Below are positions 8,181 through 16,847 of a DNA stretch of 43,337 bases, one piece after another (within the stretch, counting starts at the first letter, position 1; every line of letters begins with the position of its first letter). The position numbers and the translations under genes were made by a program. This stretch comes from a virus. The stretch spans positions 1-43,337 of the IMG/VR virus record IMGVR_UViG_3300007509_000014, one strand, 5' to 3'. A model generated the notes under the pieces. It searched no databases, had not been told where the DNA came from, and saw only the letters and a program-made list of their open reading frames with translations.

Positions 8181-9608
8181 TTATGCGAACTTTAACAAGG
8201 TATGAGTTTCTGGTAAAGATATTTCTAGACCTGCTTCGGTCAAGATTTGATCTTTCCGTCCATCAACATTATTGTTCTGTACATTAGTGATAATGTGCGT
8301 ATCTCTCGATGTGCCATTAGCAGCTAATGGACGATATGCTACGTTCTTAAGATCAACCATAATAGCATAATCTTCCCACATTCCTCTGAATAAAGGCTGT
8401 TCGACCAAGTGTAAATCACCGTAAAGAGTATTTACTCGTGTTACATTATGTCCGAATGAACCTTTAACATTCTGGATATCTACGGAATAACCATTTGATC
8501 CACCGCTAGTTGTAGCTGTATGACCAAGTGCCATTGTGTTGCCTAAGAAAGAGCTTCCGCCAAGTTTGTTAAAGTAACTTAATACTTTACGTGAAGCAAG
8601 TACAAGTTTGTTTCCACTATTACCTGATTCAGGTGAGAAAACATCTTCCATTGCGTCAATAAAGTCATCATACGTTGAGGAAGCATAAGTAAAGGTCTTA
8701 ATCTTTCCATAAGCTTCTGTGTAAGGTACGATTCCCCATGAACGACGAACAGGCCCTGTTGATGTAGAATCATCTGATCCTATACCAAATAACATTGCAT
8801 GCTCTAAGTCCATTTTGTGTTCCATTAACTTTTCTTGCCAGACTCGCTTGTACTCATTGGATACACCACGATAGCGGGTAGCCAATGAAGTTCCACTAAA
8901 TAAAGAGATTGCCGTTTTAAATATCTGACAATATCCTTCTCTATCATAGAACTCGTCTTTCCATCCTTCAGGATCAGTTGATCCCTCAGCCCATGCTGAA
9001 CCTACAACCTGACATTTAGCATCCGCACGATGAATCAACTTGGAAGCAGAAGCTTCAGTTATTTCACCACTAACAGATGATGTAGGTTTGTAGACAACTT
9101 TAATAAAAGTTAAGTCAATCTCAGCATAAGCAGCATTGCTTAAATCTGGATCAGCGTTAACTTTATAATATGCAATTGCAGCAGTTTCTGAACCAACGCC
9201 AGCATCGGTGCCGTTAGCATCATATTCTACTTCAATAGCTACCATTTGCCCACTTAATATAAAATTAGGGGCAACAGCAGTTGTTACAACACGACCATAT
9301 TTGTCATAGAGACAGTCCACCTGCAGATTCGTAAGATTAAAGTTAGAATCTGTTCCACTATGAGCTGAACTAGTCATAGCTGTTTTAACTTCAAAATTAC
9401 GACGCTGCCATTGATGACGCTGCTCTAAAAATTTAAAAACAGGATCATCAGTAGGTTTCTTTGCTACTTTAGACAAATATGTAAAGAATGGAGACTGTTT
9501 AGGAGCGAGTTCAGCAACTTTTTCGCCAAAATTGTACATTCGTCTTGAATGATCAATTGAGGACGATTGCATTCCACCACCACTGGTGATGCTATATACG
9601 TTTGCCAT
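8181..9608 (-). CDS. Major capsid protein
   Basis: This 475-residue protein is the probable major capsid subunit. It directly follows a scaffold-like gene downstream of portal and terminase and has the length and pattern of HK97-fold capsid proteins of podovirus type. The N-terminal part includes the SPFFTYLSKVAKK and PVFKFLEQRHQWQRRNFEV segments. The middle has 'YKRVWQEKLMEHKMDLEHAM' and the C-terminal domain ends LTEAGLEISLPETHTLLKFA. It has a strong ribosome site (AGGAGTTAATA) and is followed by a GC-rich hairpin, consistent with high expression. No protease gene was seen nearby, so maturation cleavage is unlikely or uses another factor. The family assignment is from context and overall pattern. 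Confidence 0.85.
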   Translation of the reverse strand: MANVYSITSGGGMQSSSIDHSRRMYNFGEKVAELAPKQSPFFTYLSKVAKKPTDDPVFKFLEQRHQWQRRNFEVKTAMTSSAHSGTDSNFNLTNLQVDCLYDKYGRVVTTAVAPNFILSGQMVAIEVEYDANGTDAGVGSETAAIAYYKVNADPDLSNAAYAEIDLTFIKVVYKPTSSVSGEITEASASKLIHRADAKCQVVGSAWAEGSTDPEGWKDEFYDREGYCQIFKTAISLFSGTSLATRYRGVSNEYKRVWQEKLMEHKMDLEHAMLFGIGSDDSTSTGPVRRSWGIVPYTEAYGKIKTFTYASSTYDDFIDAMEDVFSPESGNSGNKLVLASRKVLSYFNKLGGSSFLGNTMALGHTATTSGGSNGYSVDIQNVKGSFGHNVTRVNTLYGDLHLVEQPLFRGMWEDYAIMVDLKNVAYRPLAANGTSRDTHIITNVQNNNVDGRKDQILTEAGLEISLPETHTLLKFA

Positions 9609-9627
9609 TATTAACTCCTAGTTAGTT

Positions 9628-10560
9628 TTAACTCCAAGGATTCTGCTTATTATAGTCAGAAATCATACTGTCTATAATCTTATCTTCTATAGAATCCTCA
9701 TTCTGTCCACTTTGAGAAGGCATAACACCCATCGAAGGAGGAACCTGCTGTGCCCTCTTTACCTGCTGAAAATCACCAGAAGGTGTATTCGCTGGTTGTT
9801 GAGGGGAGCTATATCCTTTATCCGAAGCATAAAGTCTCCACAGATTATCAAGATTAATTGAGCTTGGATCAGACATCACTCGAACAAAGTCTTCGGCTAC
9901 CTGTGAGTCAACTTTATATTGACTCATAACATGGCTCTTCACACTTTCCATTTCACGAACTTGTGTCTGCTCCGCTTCACGACGCTGAATATCTTGCTGA
10001 CGTTCAGTCTGTAATTTTTCTCTTTCGTCTTGCATCATTGCCATTTGATATTCAAACTGTAAGTTTTTATATTCATCCATTTGATCACGCCAAGCGTTCT
10101 CCTCCTGGACAAATTTTGCACTTTCAGAAGAAGGATCAGACAATGCTTCATCCATATTGAAATTATAAGGCCTCTGCGGCTTCTCTGGTGGGTCTGGAAA
10201 CTCTGGTTCGGGTTCCGCTACTGGTTCAGACTCTTGCTGAGCAGGTGTCTGCTGAGTTGCAAGCTGATTGAACTGCTGCTGCAGTTGATCACGCTCATTC
10301 TTCATTTTATCAGCCTGAGACTGCCAATATTGGTATCTTACTTCATCATTATCCTTGGGTGCTTCAACTTGAACTTCCTGCTGGGGTGCAGATTCTGGCT
10401 CAGCAATTGCTTGCTCAACTTCATCTGTTCCTTCAAAAGCATCAGCTACAGACCCTTTTTCACCACCGAATATGACATCATCAACTAATGAGCTATCATC
10501 CTGTAAGTCAACTGAATGGACTTCAGGCTGAGAGGTTGTCAATTGTTCTGTTTCTGCCAT
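9628..10560 (-). CDS. Capsid scaffolding protein
   Basis: This 310-residue protein is strongly acidic in its first 90 residues and rich in Glu, Gln and Pro (QVEAPKDNDEVRYQYWQSQA; EPVAEPEPEFPDPPEKPQRP). Two coiled-coil regions lie at about residues 80-105 and 150-215 (EYQMAMMQDEREKLQTERQQ). The C-terminal end is short and helical (SIEDKIIDSMISDYNKQNPW). This composition and the location between portal and major capsid protein are typical of scaffolds, which direct head assembly and leave before DNA packaging. An AGGAGATATT ribosome site precedes the ATG. Confidence 0.85.
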   Translation of the reverse strand: MAETEQLTTSQPEVHSVDLQDDSSLVDDVIFGGEKGSVADAFEGTDEVEQAIAEPESAPQQEVQVEAPKDNDEVRYQYWQSQADKMKNERDQLQQQFNQLATQQTPAQQESEPVAEPEPEFPDPPEKPQRPYNFNMDEALSDPSSESAKFVQEENAWRDQMDEYKNLQFEYQMAMMQDEREKLQTERQQDIQRREAEQTQVREMESVKSHVMSQYKVDSQVAEDFVRVMSDPSSINLDNLWRLYASDKGYSSPQQPANTPSGDFQQVKRAQQVPPSMGVMPSQSGQNEDSIEDKIIDSMISDYNKQNPWS

Positions 10561-10568
10561 AATATCTC

Positions 10569-12761
10569 CTATTTTTTAGACTGCTTCTTCTTAGGGCTTG
10601 AAGAAGGTGAGCCTTGTTTTGAGGCGGCCTCAGCCACCTCTTTTTTTGCTTGCCCTAAAGCGTCATCTAGGCGTTTCTCAAATAGAGTGCCAGACATTTT
10701 AGCCCTATTCTCAGTTCCCTTCAAATTGGACTTTGTTTTTTCGATTTCGGCTTTCATTTTAGCGTGATATATTTCACGCTCTCTTGTTTGCAGGTCTCCC
10801 TGCATTTGCTTGATAGTTTCAGTAGCTTGTTCTAATTGACTTTGCAACTGCTGTATCAAATCTGTTCTTTGCAGGACACCCTGCATATCGAAGACTTCTG
10901 TCTTCTTCAAAACTTCTTGCTTATCTATAATACCTTTCTCATAGGCATCCATATACATCTCTAACTGCGCCATTCTATTTGTCGGCATAGTAGAGCCAGT
11001 AACCACAACTACATCATACTTCCCAACCGTTATATCATTTAAAACTTTTATTTCTCCCGAATGATCATCATAAAGTCTTTTATTCACAGTATACTCATTT
11101 ATAGAATTATTAGGCTGAATAAGTCTGACTATTTTTTGAGTAGTATATAATTGCTGCATTATAGGAATGGTAATCTGACCCAATCTATTTAATCCAGCTT
11201 CAATATCAGCAAGCTTACTTTTCATTTTACGCTGACCAAATTCGTCAAGACTGACTGTAGCTTTGTATGTATGGGGAGCAACAGCGGAGTTTCCCATAGT
11301 CATCTCATAGAGTCCCAATTGATGATCTATATCATTCTTAGCTGTGTTCTCATTCGAATACAATTCGTTCGGTAAGGGAGTTGGCTGAACGGGGGTTGGC
11401 TGCCCTTGATCAAAATCAACCTCGATGGCTACTCCAGGCTGGGCCCATTTCTGCTCAAACTCCCTCATATCTACCGAACCTGATGGTATTAAAATTTTTG
11501 TATTTGTACTTGTAGTAGCATGGGCGATAATAAGACTTCTCGTTTTATTAATGTATTCCTGCATACCTTTGACCATGCGAACATCTGACATAGGATAGGG
11601 GGTTCTGGTATGTTGGTTCATGAAGAACACAATAGGATACTTATCTATGGGGAGGATACGAGAATATAAATGTTTATCGCCCATAATTACGCACTGTTTA
11701 ATTCTTTTTGTCGGAACAATAACTACTTCTATTGCTCCATTTTCGACAAGATCAGCAAAGGTTATTTCCTGTATACTGGGTTCTTCTGGTAACTCTAAAT
11801 TGCCACGAGCTCTCCCTTGCTCTAATTTTTCTTGATATAATGTTTGCAATTGCTGTATTGCTGCTTGTGCCTGCTCTGGCTCTACTACTATCTGTCCCTG
11901 TATAATCCAGGCAGGTTGCTTTAAATATTGCTTATAATCATCTTCGTCTAATAAATCCTCATCACCAGTCATACTCTCAAATACTCTATAGTGATCTATC
12001 ATTAATGGATAATATCTCTCATATCCTCTAATATATTCCTTACTTTCACCAAAATTATGTATTGTCTGGGTCTCTGTTGATTCAGGCCAAGTAGTCTCGC
12101 CATCGTCTTCTCTCCCAGTATTTGGCCTATCCGATAGAAATGTCTCAGTAGTAGCATTCCCAATAGCCTTCTTATACATTGGATATAAAGCCTTCGCCTG
12201 GTCTTTCGTATAAAGTCTTGATATGATTACATTTTCAGCATCATCTGCAAAAGGATGTCTTGAATTAGGATCAATATAAACGTCAAGGGGGTCTACATCA
12301 TGTATACAAACCTCACCTTTGCCCATATCCATCATTGAATCTATAGAAACTAAAGCACACCCAAGACCAGTTACATAGTAATCATCAACAACTCTTCTTA
12401 ATACAGTATTCCCTTCTGATATTTGCCATATATATTCTAGTAACCCATTTATAGCTTGAGCGACTGAATTATCACTATCTTCTCTTGGGGAAACCCTGAA
12501 CTGTGGTTTATTAGCAGTTATTAAAGCTTTTGCTGCTTCAACTGCTGGGTGAATACGATTTACAACTAATGCAGCCTGCCCACGCTCCTCTAAGATACGC
12601 TTTTGGTCAGCTGTCCACTGTTTGCCAAGACGAAACTCCCTGTCTTCTTGAGCATGATTTGCCCAAACTTCACGCTTTTTGGAATATGTTTTCCATATAT
12701 CCTGCGTTTCATCAACGAGTTTTTTGCCACTTTTCTGTGATTTTGAATTGTAAGCCATCAT
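10569..12761 (-). CDS. Portal protein (P22-like length)
   Basis: At 730 residues this matches the larger P22-type podovirus portals and exceeds T7-type portals of about 540. Typical features are the N-terminal 'RILEERGQAALVVNRIHPAV' and 'ANKPQFRVSPR' segments, the 'VDPLDVYIDP' wing motif, and a C-terminal coiled coil (about 640-715) rich in Lys/Glu. The ring of twelve subunits forms the DNA entry channel at one capsid vertex. The gene sits 13 bases after the large terminase. No clear ribosome site precedes the start (ATGATG), so translation may depend on the upstream gene. Confidence 0.9.
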   Translation of the reverse strand: MMAYNSKSQKSGKKLVDETQDIWKTYSKKREVWANHAQEDREFRLGKQWTADQKRILEERGQAALVVNRIHPAVEAAKALITANKPQFRVSPREDSDNSVAQAINGLLEYIWQISEGNTVLRRVVDDYYVTGLGCALVSIDSMMDMGKGEVCIHDVDPLDVYIDPNSRHPFADDAENVIISRLYTKDQAKALYPMYKKAIGNATTETFLSDRPNTGREDDGETTWPESTETQTIHNFGESKEYIRGYERYYPLMIDHYRVFESMTGDEDLLDEDDYKQYLKQPAWIIQGQIVVEPEQAQAAIQQLQTLYQEKLEQGRARGNLELPEEPSIQEITFADLVENGAIEVVIVPTKRIKQCVIMGDKHLYSRILPIDKYPIVFFMNQHTRTPYPMSDVRMVKGMQEYINKTRSLIIAHATTSTNTKILIPSGSVDMREFEQKWAQPGVAIEVDFDQGQPTPVQPTPLPNELYSNENTAKNDIDHQLGLYEMTMGNSAVAPHTYKATVSLDEFGQRKMKSKLADIEAGLNRLGQITIPIMQQLYTTQKIVRLIQPNNSINEYTVNKRLYDDHSGEIKVLNDITVGKYDVVVVTGSTMPTNRMAQLEMYMDAYEKGIIDKQEVLKKTEVFDMQGVLQRTDLIQQLQSQLEQATETIKQMQGDLQTREREIYHAKMKAEIEKTKSNLKGTENRAKMSGTLFEKRLDDALGQAKKEVAEAASKQGSPSSSPKKKQSKK

Positions 12762-12774
12762 TTAATATTACGAA

Positions 12775-14310
12775 TTACATAGTTAACCAGTCAAGTATTT
12801 TATTGCTTTTTATTTCAACCTCTGCTTTAGGGTCAAATTCATCCCTTTTTATTCTACATGGCCTTGAACCTTCAAGGGCAGTCCATACCGCATCCATGAC
12901 ATCATCATTCTTCCCTCTTGGATAAGATAAGAACTCTTGTTGAGCTGTCAAATCCTGGGGTCTGAAATAAAATTGACCCTTAGCAAAGATGGGTACTAAT
13001 GATAACAGTCTTTCACTCTTTCTGTTCCGTGGTTTTACACCTTTTTCTAACCCTGGTATATACAGATTCTTCTCTAACATCAATGCTCTAGTCGCACTCC
13101 TTAGAGCTTCCTGATATGCAACTGTCTCAATTTTCATTCTTTTTGGATGGAATCTTTCATAAATATCAATAATCTTTTGAGGTTGTCTCGCAGGATCGAG
13201 CCTTTCCCTAAAAATGTCGACAACATACTTGTTATTATCAGCATCAATAGCAATGGTAGCAATAACAAAATAGTCAGCACGGGCACTAAGGCTAGATGCA
13301 GGATCAACTCCAGTATAGAGTTCGACTGGTATAATTTTCTTCTCATCTCCCACCTCTCTTACCAAACAAGGTTGGCTATTAATTCTTTCGAAATCGTAAT
13401 GATGTAATTTTATATAGTCTGGCTTAAACGGAGCATCATCTGGTGACTGAGCAATATTCATGTATTCCTGATAGAATCCATTAATATTACCAACACTCTC
13501 AAATTCACTCTTTATTTGTAATATCCTATCTTTGGGGAATCTCTCAGGCCATATGCTCATCTCATCATCATCCCAGATACTATACCACAGTGTCTCCCAA
13601 GCAGGACTATCCTTAGCCCAATATAAGAAACAATCCTCAGAAATAACAGTACCAATCATTATAATTCTTCCATCATCTGATAAGGAGGGGATCACAGCCT
13701 CTGTCATCCACTTTCTATTCTTTGTTCTCCCTTCAGGGGTGAAAGCATTCAATTCAGATTCGAAATCATCTACTATGATAACATTGGGCCTAGTGTCCCC
13801 CTCGATAAAACCACGCACCCTCTGTCCAGTACCCACCGCAACAATACGAGTTCCGTTTTTTAATATGATATCGGTTCCAGTCCATCTCCTGGCTGTTGTA
13901 GAACTATAGTCACCAAAGATTTGTCTAAAATTATCACTATGATCTAAGTGATATTTTATTCTGGATAAAAAGTTTATTGACTGAGCCTGAGATTCGGATA
14001 CAACAACAATAAATAAATCTTCATCTGGCTTTTTGTAAGCTATTTTATAAAGAGGAAATATCAAGGAGCAGACAGTGCTTTTTGCAGTCCCCCTCGGTGC
14101 AGCAATCAAAACACGTTTTGTATCATCATTCTTAAGTTGCTTATATATATCCCTATGAAAAGGAGGAGTTTCCTTGGCGAGTGCTTTAGGAAAACAATAC
14201 TTACCAAACCATCCCATATCTCTTTCAAATTCTTTTCTTTCTTTATCAAGAGCATAAGCGGCCTCATAATCACCGTTTTTTCCCAGACCTTTTTGAATTA
14301 TAGCTTCCAT
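12775..14310 (-). CDS. Terminase large subunit
   Basis: This 511-residue packaging motor has an N-terminal ATPase with a Walker A-like APRGTAKST (residues 71-79) and Walker B VIIVDDFE (177-184). The C-terminal RNase H-like nuclease is marked by the first acidic strand YTGVDPASS and the late 'GKNDDVMDAVWTAL'. It cuts concatemeric DNA and pumps it through the portal. The length and motif order are normal for the family. The ATG overlaps the stop of the upstream 266-aa gene (TAATG), the usual TerS-TerL arrangement. Confidence 0.95.
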   Translation of the reverse strand: MEAIIQKGLGKNGDYEAAYALDKERKEFERDMGWFGKYCFPKALAKETPPFHRDIYKQLKNDDTKRVLIAAPRGTAKSTVCSLIFPLYKIAYKKPDEDLFIVVVSESQAQSINFLSRIKYHLDHSDNFRQIFGDYSSTTARRWTGTDIILKNGTRIVAVGTGQRVRGFIEGDTRPNVIIVDDFESELNAFTPEGRTKNRKWMTEAVIPSLSDDGRIIMIGTVISEDCFLYWAKDSPAWETLWYSIWDDDEMSIWPERFPKDRILQIKSEFESVGNINGFYQEYMNIAQSPDDAPFKPDYIKLHHYDFERINSQPCLVREVGDEKKIIPVELYTGVDPASSLSARADYFVIATIAIDADNNKYVVDIFRERLDPARQPQKIIDIYERFHPKRMKIETVAYQEALRSATRALMLEKNLYIPGLEKGVKPRNRKSERLLSLVPIFAKGQFYFRPQDLTAQQEFLSYPRGKNDDVMDAVWTALEGSRPCRIKRDEFDPKAEVEIKSNKILDWLTM

Positions 14311-15110
14311 TACGCTTCTTCTTTTTTACTCTCTTTTTCTTCTTTTGTTGTCTCTGCCAGCTCATTTGTTTCCTCCGTTTGCGTTGCTTTGAATAACTTT
14401 TTCTTTTCTTGGATATCGGCAAGTGTTGTCTCAACGGTAGAAGCTTCTATCTGCTGAGTGGTAATAATCTTACCCTTACCTTTCATGTCATTCATATCCA
14501 TTAACTTATCTAATACAGATATAGCTATCTTGGGATCACCCTTCGGGCCCATATTATCGCCATCCCAATCCATTACTTTATCTAAAATAGCAGCTAATGC
14601 TCTTGCAGTATCAATTTTCCCTATTGGAAACTGCTCTACAATCTTATCTAGTTCATCCTTTGTCATTTTCCTGAATACCTCCGTTCTCATTGTTTTCTTT
14701 ACCGCATACTTCTTTGAAGATGGTAAAATTCCAAATATTGTTCTTATAGCTACCTCTTTATTCATGCCTGGCTGGGCCATAAGGTATGCTAATTTTTGAA
14801 AGTCATCTCGACCTTTTATATATTTTCCTCGATTATTTTTCCCACTGATTGTGTAATTGTTTGAACGTCCTTCTGATCTTATCTTATCCCGATCATTATA
14901 AATAAAAGAGGGCCCCCAGGGATATTTGACGCTTATCCTCCCATTCTTTAACACAGAACGCCTCAGGCATTCAGCAACTTCATTGTCACTGGAAATACCG
15001 TACTCCCCTTTAGAAACCTCATATGGGTGTTTATATGACAAACCCAGTTCATCCGCTTCCTCCTTTGAATAAACTGGGTATTCTTTTCCTGATACTACTT
15101 CGTATCGCAC
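14310..15110 (-). CDS. Putative terminase small subunit or packaging-associated protein (266 aa, GTG start)
   Basis: This 266-residue protein is directly upstream of, and overlaps, the large terminase gene, the usual place for the small terminase. The middle is helical (FQKLAYLMAQPGMNKEVAIR and MTKDELDKIVEQFPIGKIDT). A long charged C-terminal tail from about residue 215 ends in ETTKEEKESKKEEA. The N-terminus starts with GTG (MRYEVVSGKEYPVYSKEEAD), preceded by only a weak ribosome site. No clear helix-turn-helix is visible, and small terminases diverge fast, so the call rests on position. An alternative is a DNA-binding virion accessory protein. Confidence 0.5.
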   Translation of the reverse strand: MRYEVVSGKEYPVYSKEEADELGLSYKHPYEVSKGEYGISSDNEVAECLRRSVLKNGRISVKYPWGPSFIYNDRDKIRSEGRSNNYTISGKNNRGKYIKGRDDFQKLAYLMAQPGMNKEVAIRTIFGILPSSKKYAVKKTMRTEVFRKMTKDELDKIVEQFPIGKIDTARALAAILDKVMDWDGDNMGPKGDPKIAISVLDKLMDMNDMKGKGKIITTQQIEASTVETTLADIQEKKKLFKATQTEETNELAETTKEEKESKKEEA

Positions 15111-15118
15111 AAATAAAG

Positions 15119-15226
15119 TTACTTGCCTCGTTGGGTATATGCACCACGCACAACCTTAGGGGCTGCTTTAGCTTTCTTTGCTGGTTTTTCTTCAGCTTTC
15201 TTCGCTTCTTTTTTCGCTTTTGCCAT
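15119..15226 (-). CDS. Lys/Ala-rich histone H1-like peptide (35 aa)
   Basis: This is a 35-residue protein starting MAKAKKEAKKAEEKPAKKAK and ending in RGAYTQRGK. The GGAGTAAAAA ribosome site overlaps the end of the lysozyme gene, and the gene fills the 127-base gap between lysozyme and the 266-aa gene. Composition resembles the disordered tails of H1-like proteins, so DNA or RNA binding is likely. Such peptides occur near packaging genes in some phages. The function is inferred from composition only. Confidence 0.7.
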   Translation of the reverse strand: MAKAKKEAKKAEEKPAKKAKAAPKVVRGAYTQRGK

Positions 15227-15236
15227 TTTTTACTCC

Positions 15237-15707
15237 TTACGTTTCCATTGCTCGTCTAATCCAACCAACAATAAAATCAGCTAGTTTAGGCTTTCTTTTT
15301 ATTAGATCAGTATAGAATAAAATTCTATAGACCTTTAATCTAGATGCATCAATCTTCTTCGACTCTCGGATGGTATTCCTACCTATTAGGCCATCGACCA
15401 CCAGTCCGCATCCCTTAGAATTACAAGCCTTCTGTAAAATCTTTACAGCTCTACGCTTACCCATATTCACAACCATGTCAAAATAGGTCTCTCTGAGACT
15501 GCTGGGAAGAGAAGAAGCCCTCGAAGGCTCCCAATAGCTATCTTTATATATCTCAATAGCTCTCTCTGTAGTGAGATTCTTTATATCCTCTTCAGGATGA
15601 CTCCGTTTGGCAATACCATAATTAGTCTCACCACCAGGATCATTAGGATGATCTACATATCCACCTTCCCTGTCTAGAATCCCATGTACTAAATCTTCAA
15701 ATTTCAT
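15237..15707 (-). CDS. Endolysin, GH108 N-acetylmuramidase
   Basis: This 156-residue lysozyme has the glycoside hydrolase 108 signature near its start: catalytic Glu14 in DREGGYVDHP, followed by NDPGGETNYGI (residues 22-32). The second half carries the partner peptidoglycan-binding helices of the PG_binding_3 type (around VDGLIGRNTI). It cleaves the glycan strands of peptidoglycan to release progeny. There is no signal peptide, so it needs a holin, and the membrane protein encoded just upstream with a one-base overlap fits. The length is normal for single-domain members. Confidence 0.95.
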   Translation of the reverse strand: MKFEDLVHGILDREGGYVDHPNDPGGETNYGIAKRSHPEEDIKNLTTERAIEIYKDSYWEPSRASSLPSSLRETYFDMVVNMGKRRAVKILQKACNSKGCGLVVDGLIGRNTIRESKKIDASRLKVYRILFYTDLIKRKPKLADFIVGWIRRAMET

Positions 15708-16018
15708 TACTGTTGTCTCCCATTAATTCTTCCTTTTAAATATGCCAGATCATCGGTTACATCATTCAATTCTTTCACAATATCTTCTCGATGTCTCTGA
15801 GAGGTATCGTCAGATTTATTCCATCTATCAATTAATTTTACTACTATACCCTCAACATTCTCAGTTGTCGTCTCCATTTTTGCAATATGCTGCCGTATAT
15901 TGTCTAAATCTTCATTTTGGAGCTTCTGGCTCTTGATAAGGTTCATAATCATCATTACAAATAATGATACTATTATGCCAATCGCACCGTATTCCATATA
16001 CATTTCCATCATACCCAT
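15707..16018 (-). CDS. Putative holin (single membrane segment plus coiled coil)
   Basis: This 103-residue protein has one N-terminal hydrophobic segment at about residues 9-28 (YGAIGIIVSLFVMMIMNLIK) and a polar coiled-coil remainder rich in Asp/Glu/Lys. It overlaps the endolysin start (TAATG). This architecture resembles small bacteriocin/BhlA-type holins and their relatives. It would form the membrane lesion that releases the endolysin. An AAGGATAA site precedes the ATG. The alternative is a spanin-like or membrane anchor protein. No separate spanin pair was recognised. Confidence 0.6.
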   Translation of the reverse strand: MGMMEMYMEYGAIGIIVSLFVMMIMNLIKSQKLQNEDLDNIRQHIAKMETTTENVEGIVVKLIDRWNKSDDTSQRHREDIVKELNDVTDDLAYLKGRINGRQQ

Positions 16019-16064
16019 TTATCCTTGCATTCATAGTATTATTCATAGCCCAGACACCAAAAGG

Positions 16065-16085
16065 AAAAAGCAGAGGGGCCCCTCT
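16065..16085 (-). terminator. Intrinsic terminator before the late genes
   Basis: A perfect palindrome (AGAGGGGCCCCTCT, 16072-16085) is followed in minus sense by GC and a run of five T. It overlaps the stop codon of the 71-aa gene. It would end transcription of the two small minus genes before the holin, so late transcription must either start in 16019-16064 or read through. Confidence 0.7.
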
Positions 16086-16299
16086 AAAACGGAACTTCAT
16101 CAACATCAGCACTCAAGCTCGCATTGTGCGAGATTTCGTCATTTTCAAAACTCTTAAAGAGCTCGACGACTCTATTGTAATGATCTTCTCTTCTTTTCTG
16201 AGCCATGAAACCCGTTATTTCTTCCATATCTTTGTAAATCTTTTGATAATTCAACGATTCATCGCTCTTAATATAGTCATTTATATCTAAACCAGACAA
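16084..16299 (-). CDS. Small acidic protein of unknown function (71 aa, TTG start)
   Basis: This 71-residue protein begins with TTG (MSGLDINDYIKSDESLNYQK), preceded by a good AGGAGAAAAATA ribosome site that overlaps the stop of the 45-aa gene. It is acidic and probably helical (KDMEEITGFMAQKRREDHYN) and ends DVDEVPF. The DEVPF end resembles the acidic C-terminal peptides by which ssDNA-binding proteins recruit partners, but no OB fold is present in this short chain. It is followed directly by an intrinsic terminator. I do not recognise a family. Confidence 0.65.
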   Translation of the reverse strand: MSGLDINDYIKSDESLNYQKIYKDMEEITGFMAQKRREDHYNRVVELFKSFENDEISHNASLSADVDEVPF

Positions 16300-16309
16300 T
16301 ATTTTTCTC

Positions 16310-16447
16310 CTATTTTCCTTGACCCCTGTATCTCTTGATATATCGCTTCTTAGAGCCTTTATGACTATACTTCGTGTTCTTAGAACTCCCCTGTGAAGTC
16401 TTTTTTCCCCTCTTTTGAGGCTTGTATTCTACTATAGCTTGTCTCAA
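16310..16447 (-). CDS. Small very basic protein ending RGQGK (45 aa, TTG start)
   Basis: This frame starts MRQAIVEYKPQKRGKKTSQG and ends KKRYIKRYRGQGK. The TTG start is the only usable start before an in-frame stop four codons upstream of it (TAA at 16460-16462), and a GGAAGAT site lies just before it. The stop overlaps the ribosome site of the 71-aa gene. Small basic proteins with a 'KRR..K.YRGQGR' end recur in marine podoviruses, which I recall as conserved but uncharacterised. Binding to nucleic acid is likely from charge. It is the first gene of the leftward transcript. Confidence 0.6.
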   Translation of the reverse strand: MRQAIVEYKPQKRGKKTSQGSSKNTKYSHKGSKKRYIKRYRGQGK

Positions 16448-16702
16448 ATATCTTCCAAACGCTTATCCTAAGAGAAATCATTTTATTTTACTTATAATTT
16501 ATATAATAAAATACACTAGATGCAATAGTAAAGTAAACCTTTACACCTCTTTTGTTAAGTCTAGGTATTACCTCGTATAAGGGGAATAGGGAATTTTTTA
16601 AAAAAAATATTTTAGATCAAAGTACGGAATCCTAACATCTTCGTTTTACCAATTTTTTTTCTAGATTGGGAATGCGTGATATACAGGTTGCTACACCCCT
16701 TC

Positions 16703-16740
16703 GAAATTCACTGGGTGGGTTGCCTCCCAGGTTGAATTTC
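16703..16740 (+). promoter_or_regulatory. Strong hairpin in the leader of the first rightward gene
   Basis: GAAATTCA plus CTGGG (16703-16715) pairs with CCCAG and TGAATTTC (16726-16740), giving 13 bp with a two-base bulge and a ten-base loop. It lacks a downstream T run, so it is more likely an RNA leader structure or protein-binding site than a terminator. Confidence 0.55.
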
Positions 16741-16771
16741 TTGTTGTGTTGAGCAAGTTGGCCCCCTACAT

Positions 16772-16786
16772 ACCTCTGCAAGAGGT
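16772..16786 (+). promoter_or_regulatory. Six-bp hairpin with three-base loop
   Basis: ACCTCT-GCA-AGAGGT forms a compact hairpin 62 bases before the ATG of the first rightward gene. Hairpins with 5-7 bp and three-base loops serve as promoters for the N4 virion RNA polymerase. Whether that applies here is unproven. Confidence 0.35.
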
Positions 16787-16793
16787 TTGCAGT

Positions 16794-16818
16794 ATCATAG
16801 ACACATAGTATCTATGAT
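16794..16818 (+). promoter_or_regulatory. Eight-bp hairpin before the first rightward gene
   Basis: ATCATAGA (16794-16801) pairs with TCTATGAT (16811-16818) around a nine-base loop. It lies 18 bases before the ribosome site of the 124-aa gene. It may be a leader structure or operator. Confidence 0.45.
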
Positions 16819-16847
16819 TCTTCACAATCATCCATAAGGTGAACCAT

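Larger units (their letters stand above)
16448..16847. promoter_or_regulatory. Divergent control region between leftward and rightward genes
   Basis: This 400-base non-coding stretch lies between divergent transcripts. Leftward candidate promoter: TTGCAT (complement of 16520-16525), 16-base spacer, TATAAA (complement of 16498-16503). Rightward candidate: TTGTTA (16552-16557), 18-base spacer, TATAAG (16576-16581). An A/T-only run lies near 16592-16612 and could be an easily melted site or an origin. Three hairpins follow before the first rightward gene. Promoter calls are from consensus matches only and were not tested. An origin role is speculation. Confidence 0.45.

Noticed and set aside
8011-8205. 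Plus-strand frames opposite the 44-aa gene and capsid end
   Set aside because: They are shadows of minus-strand genes without ribosome sites or matching codon use.
10081-10488. A 135-codon plus-strand frame rich in Leu/Phe opposite the scaffold gene
   Set aside because: Its hydrophobic composition is the mirror of Gln/Glu codons on the other strand.
15912-16112. A 66-codon frame overlapping the holin start in another frame
   Set aside because: It has no ribosome site, overlaps the terminator and the holin membrane segment, and lacks a lipobox or membrane helix that would make it a spanin.
16084-16299. The 71-aa protein as an ssDNA-binding protein because of its DEVPF end
   Set aside because: It is too short and helical, with no OB-fold strand pattern; only the last residues are suggestive.
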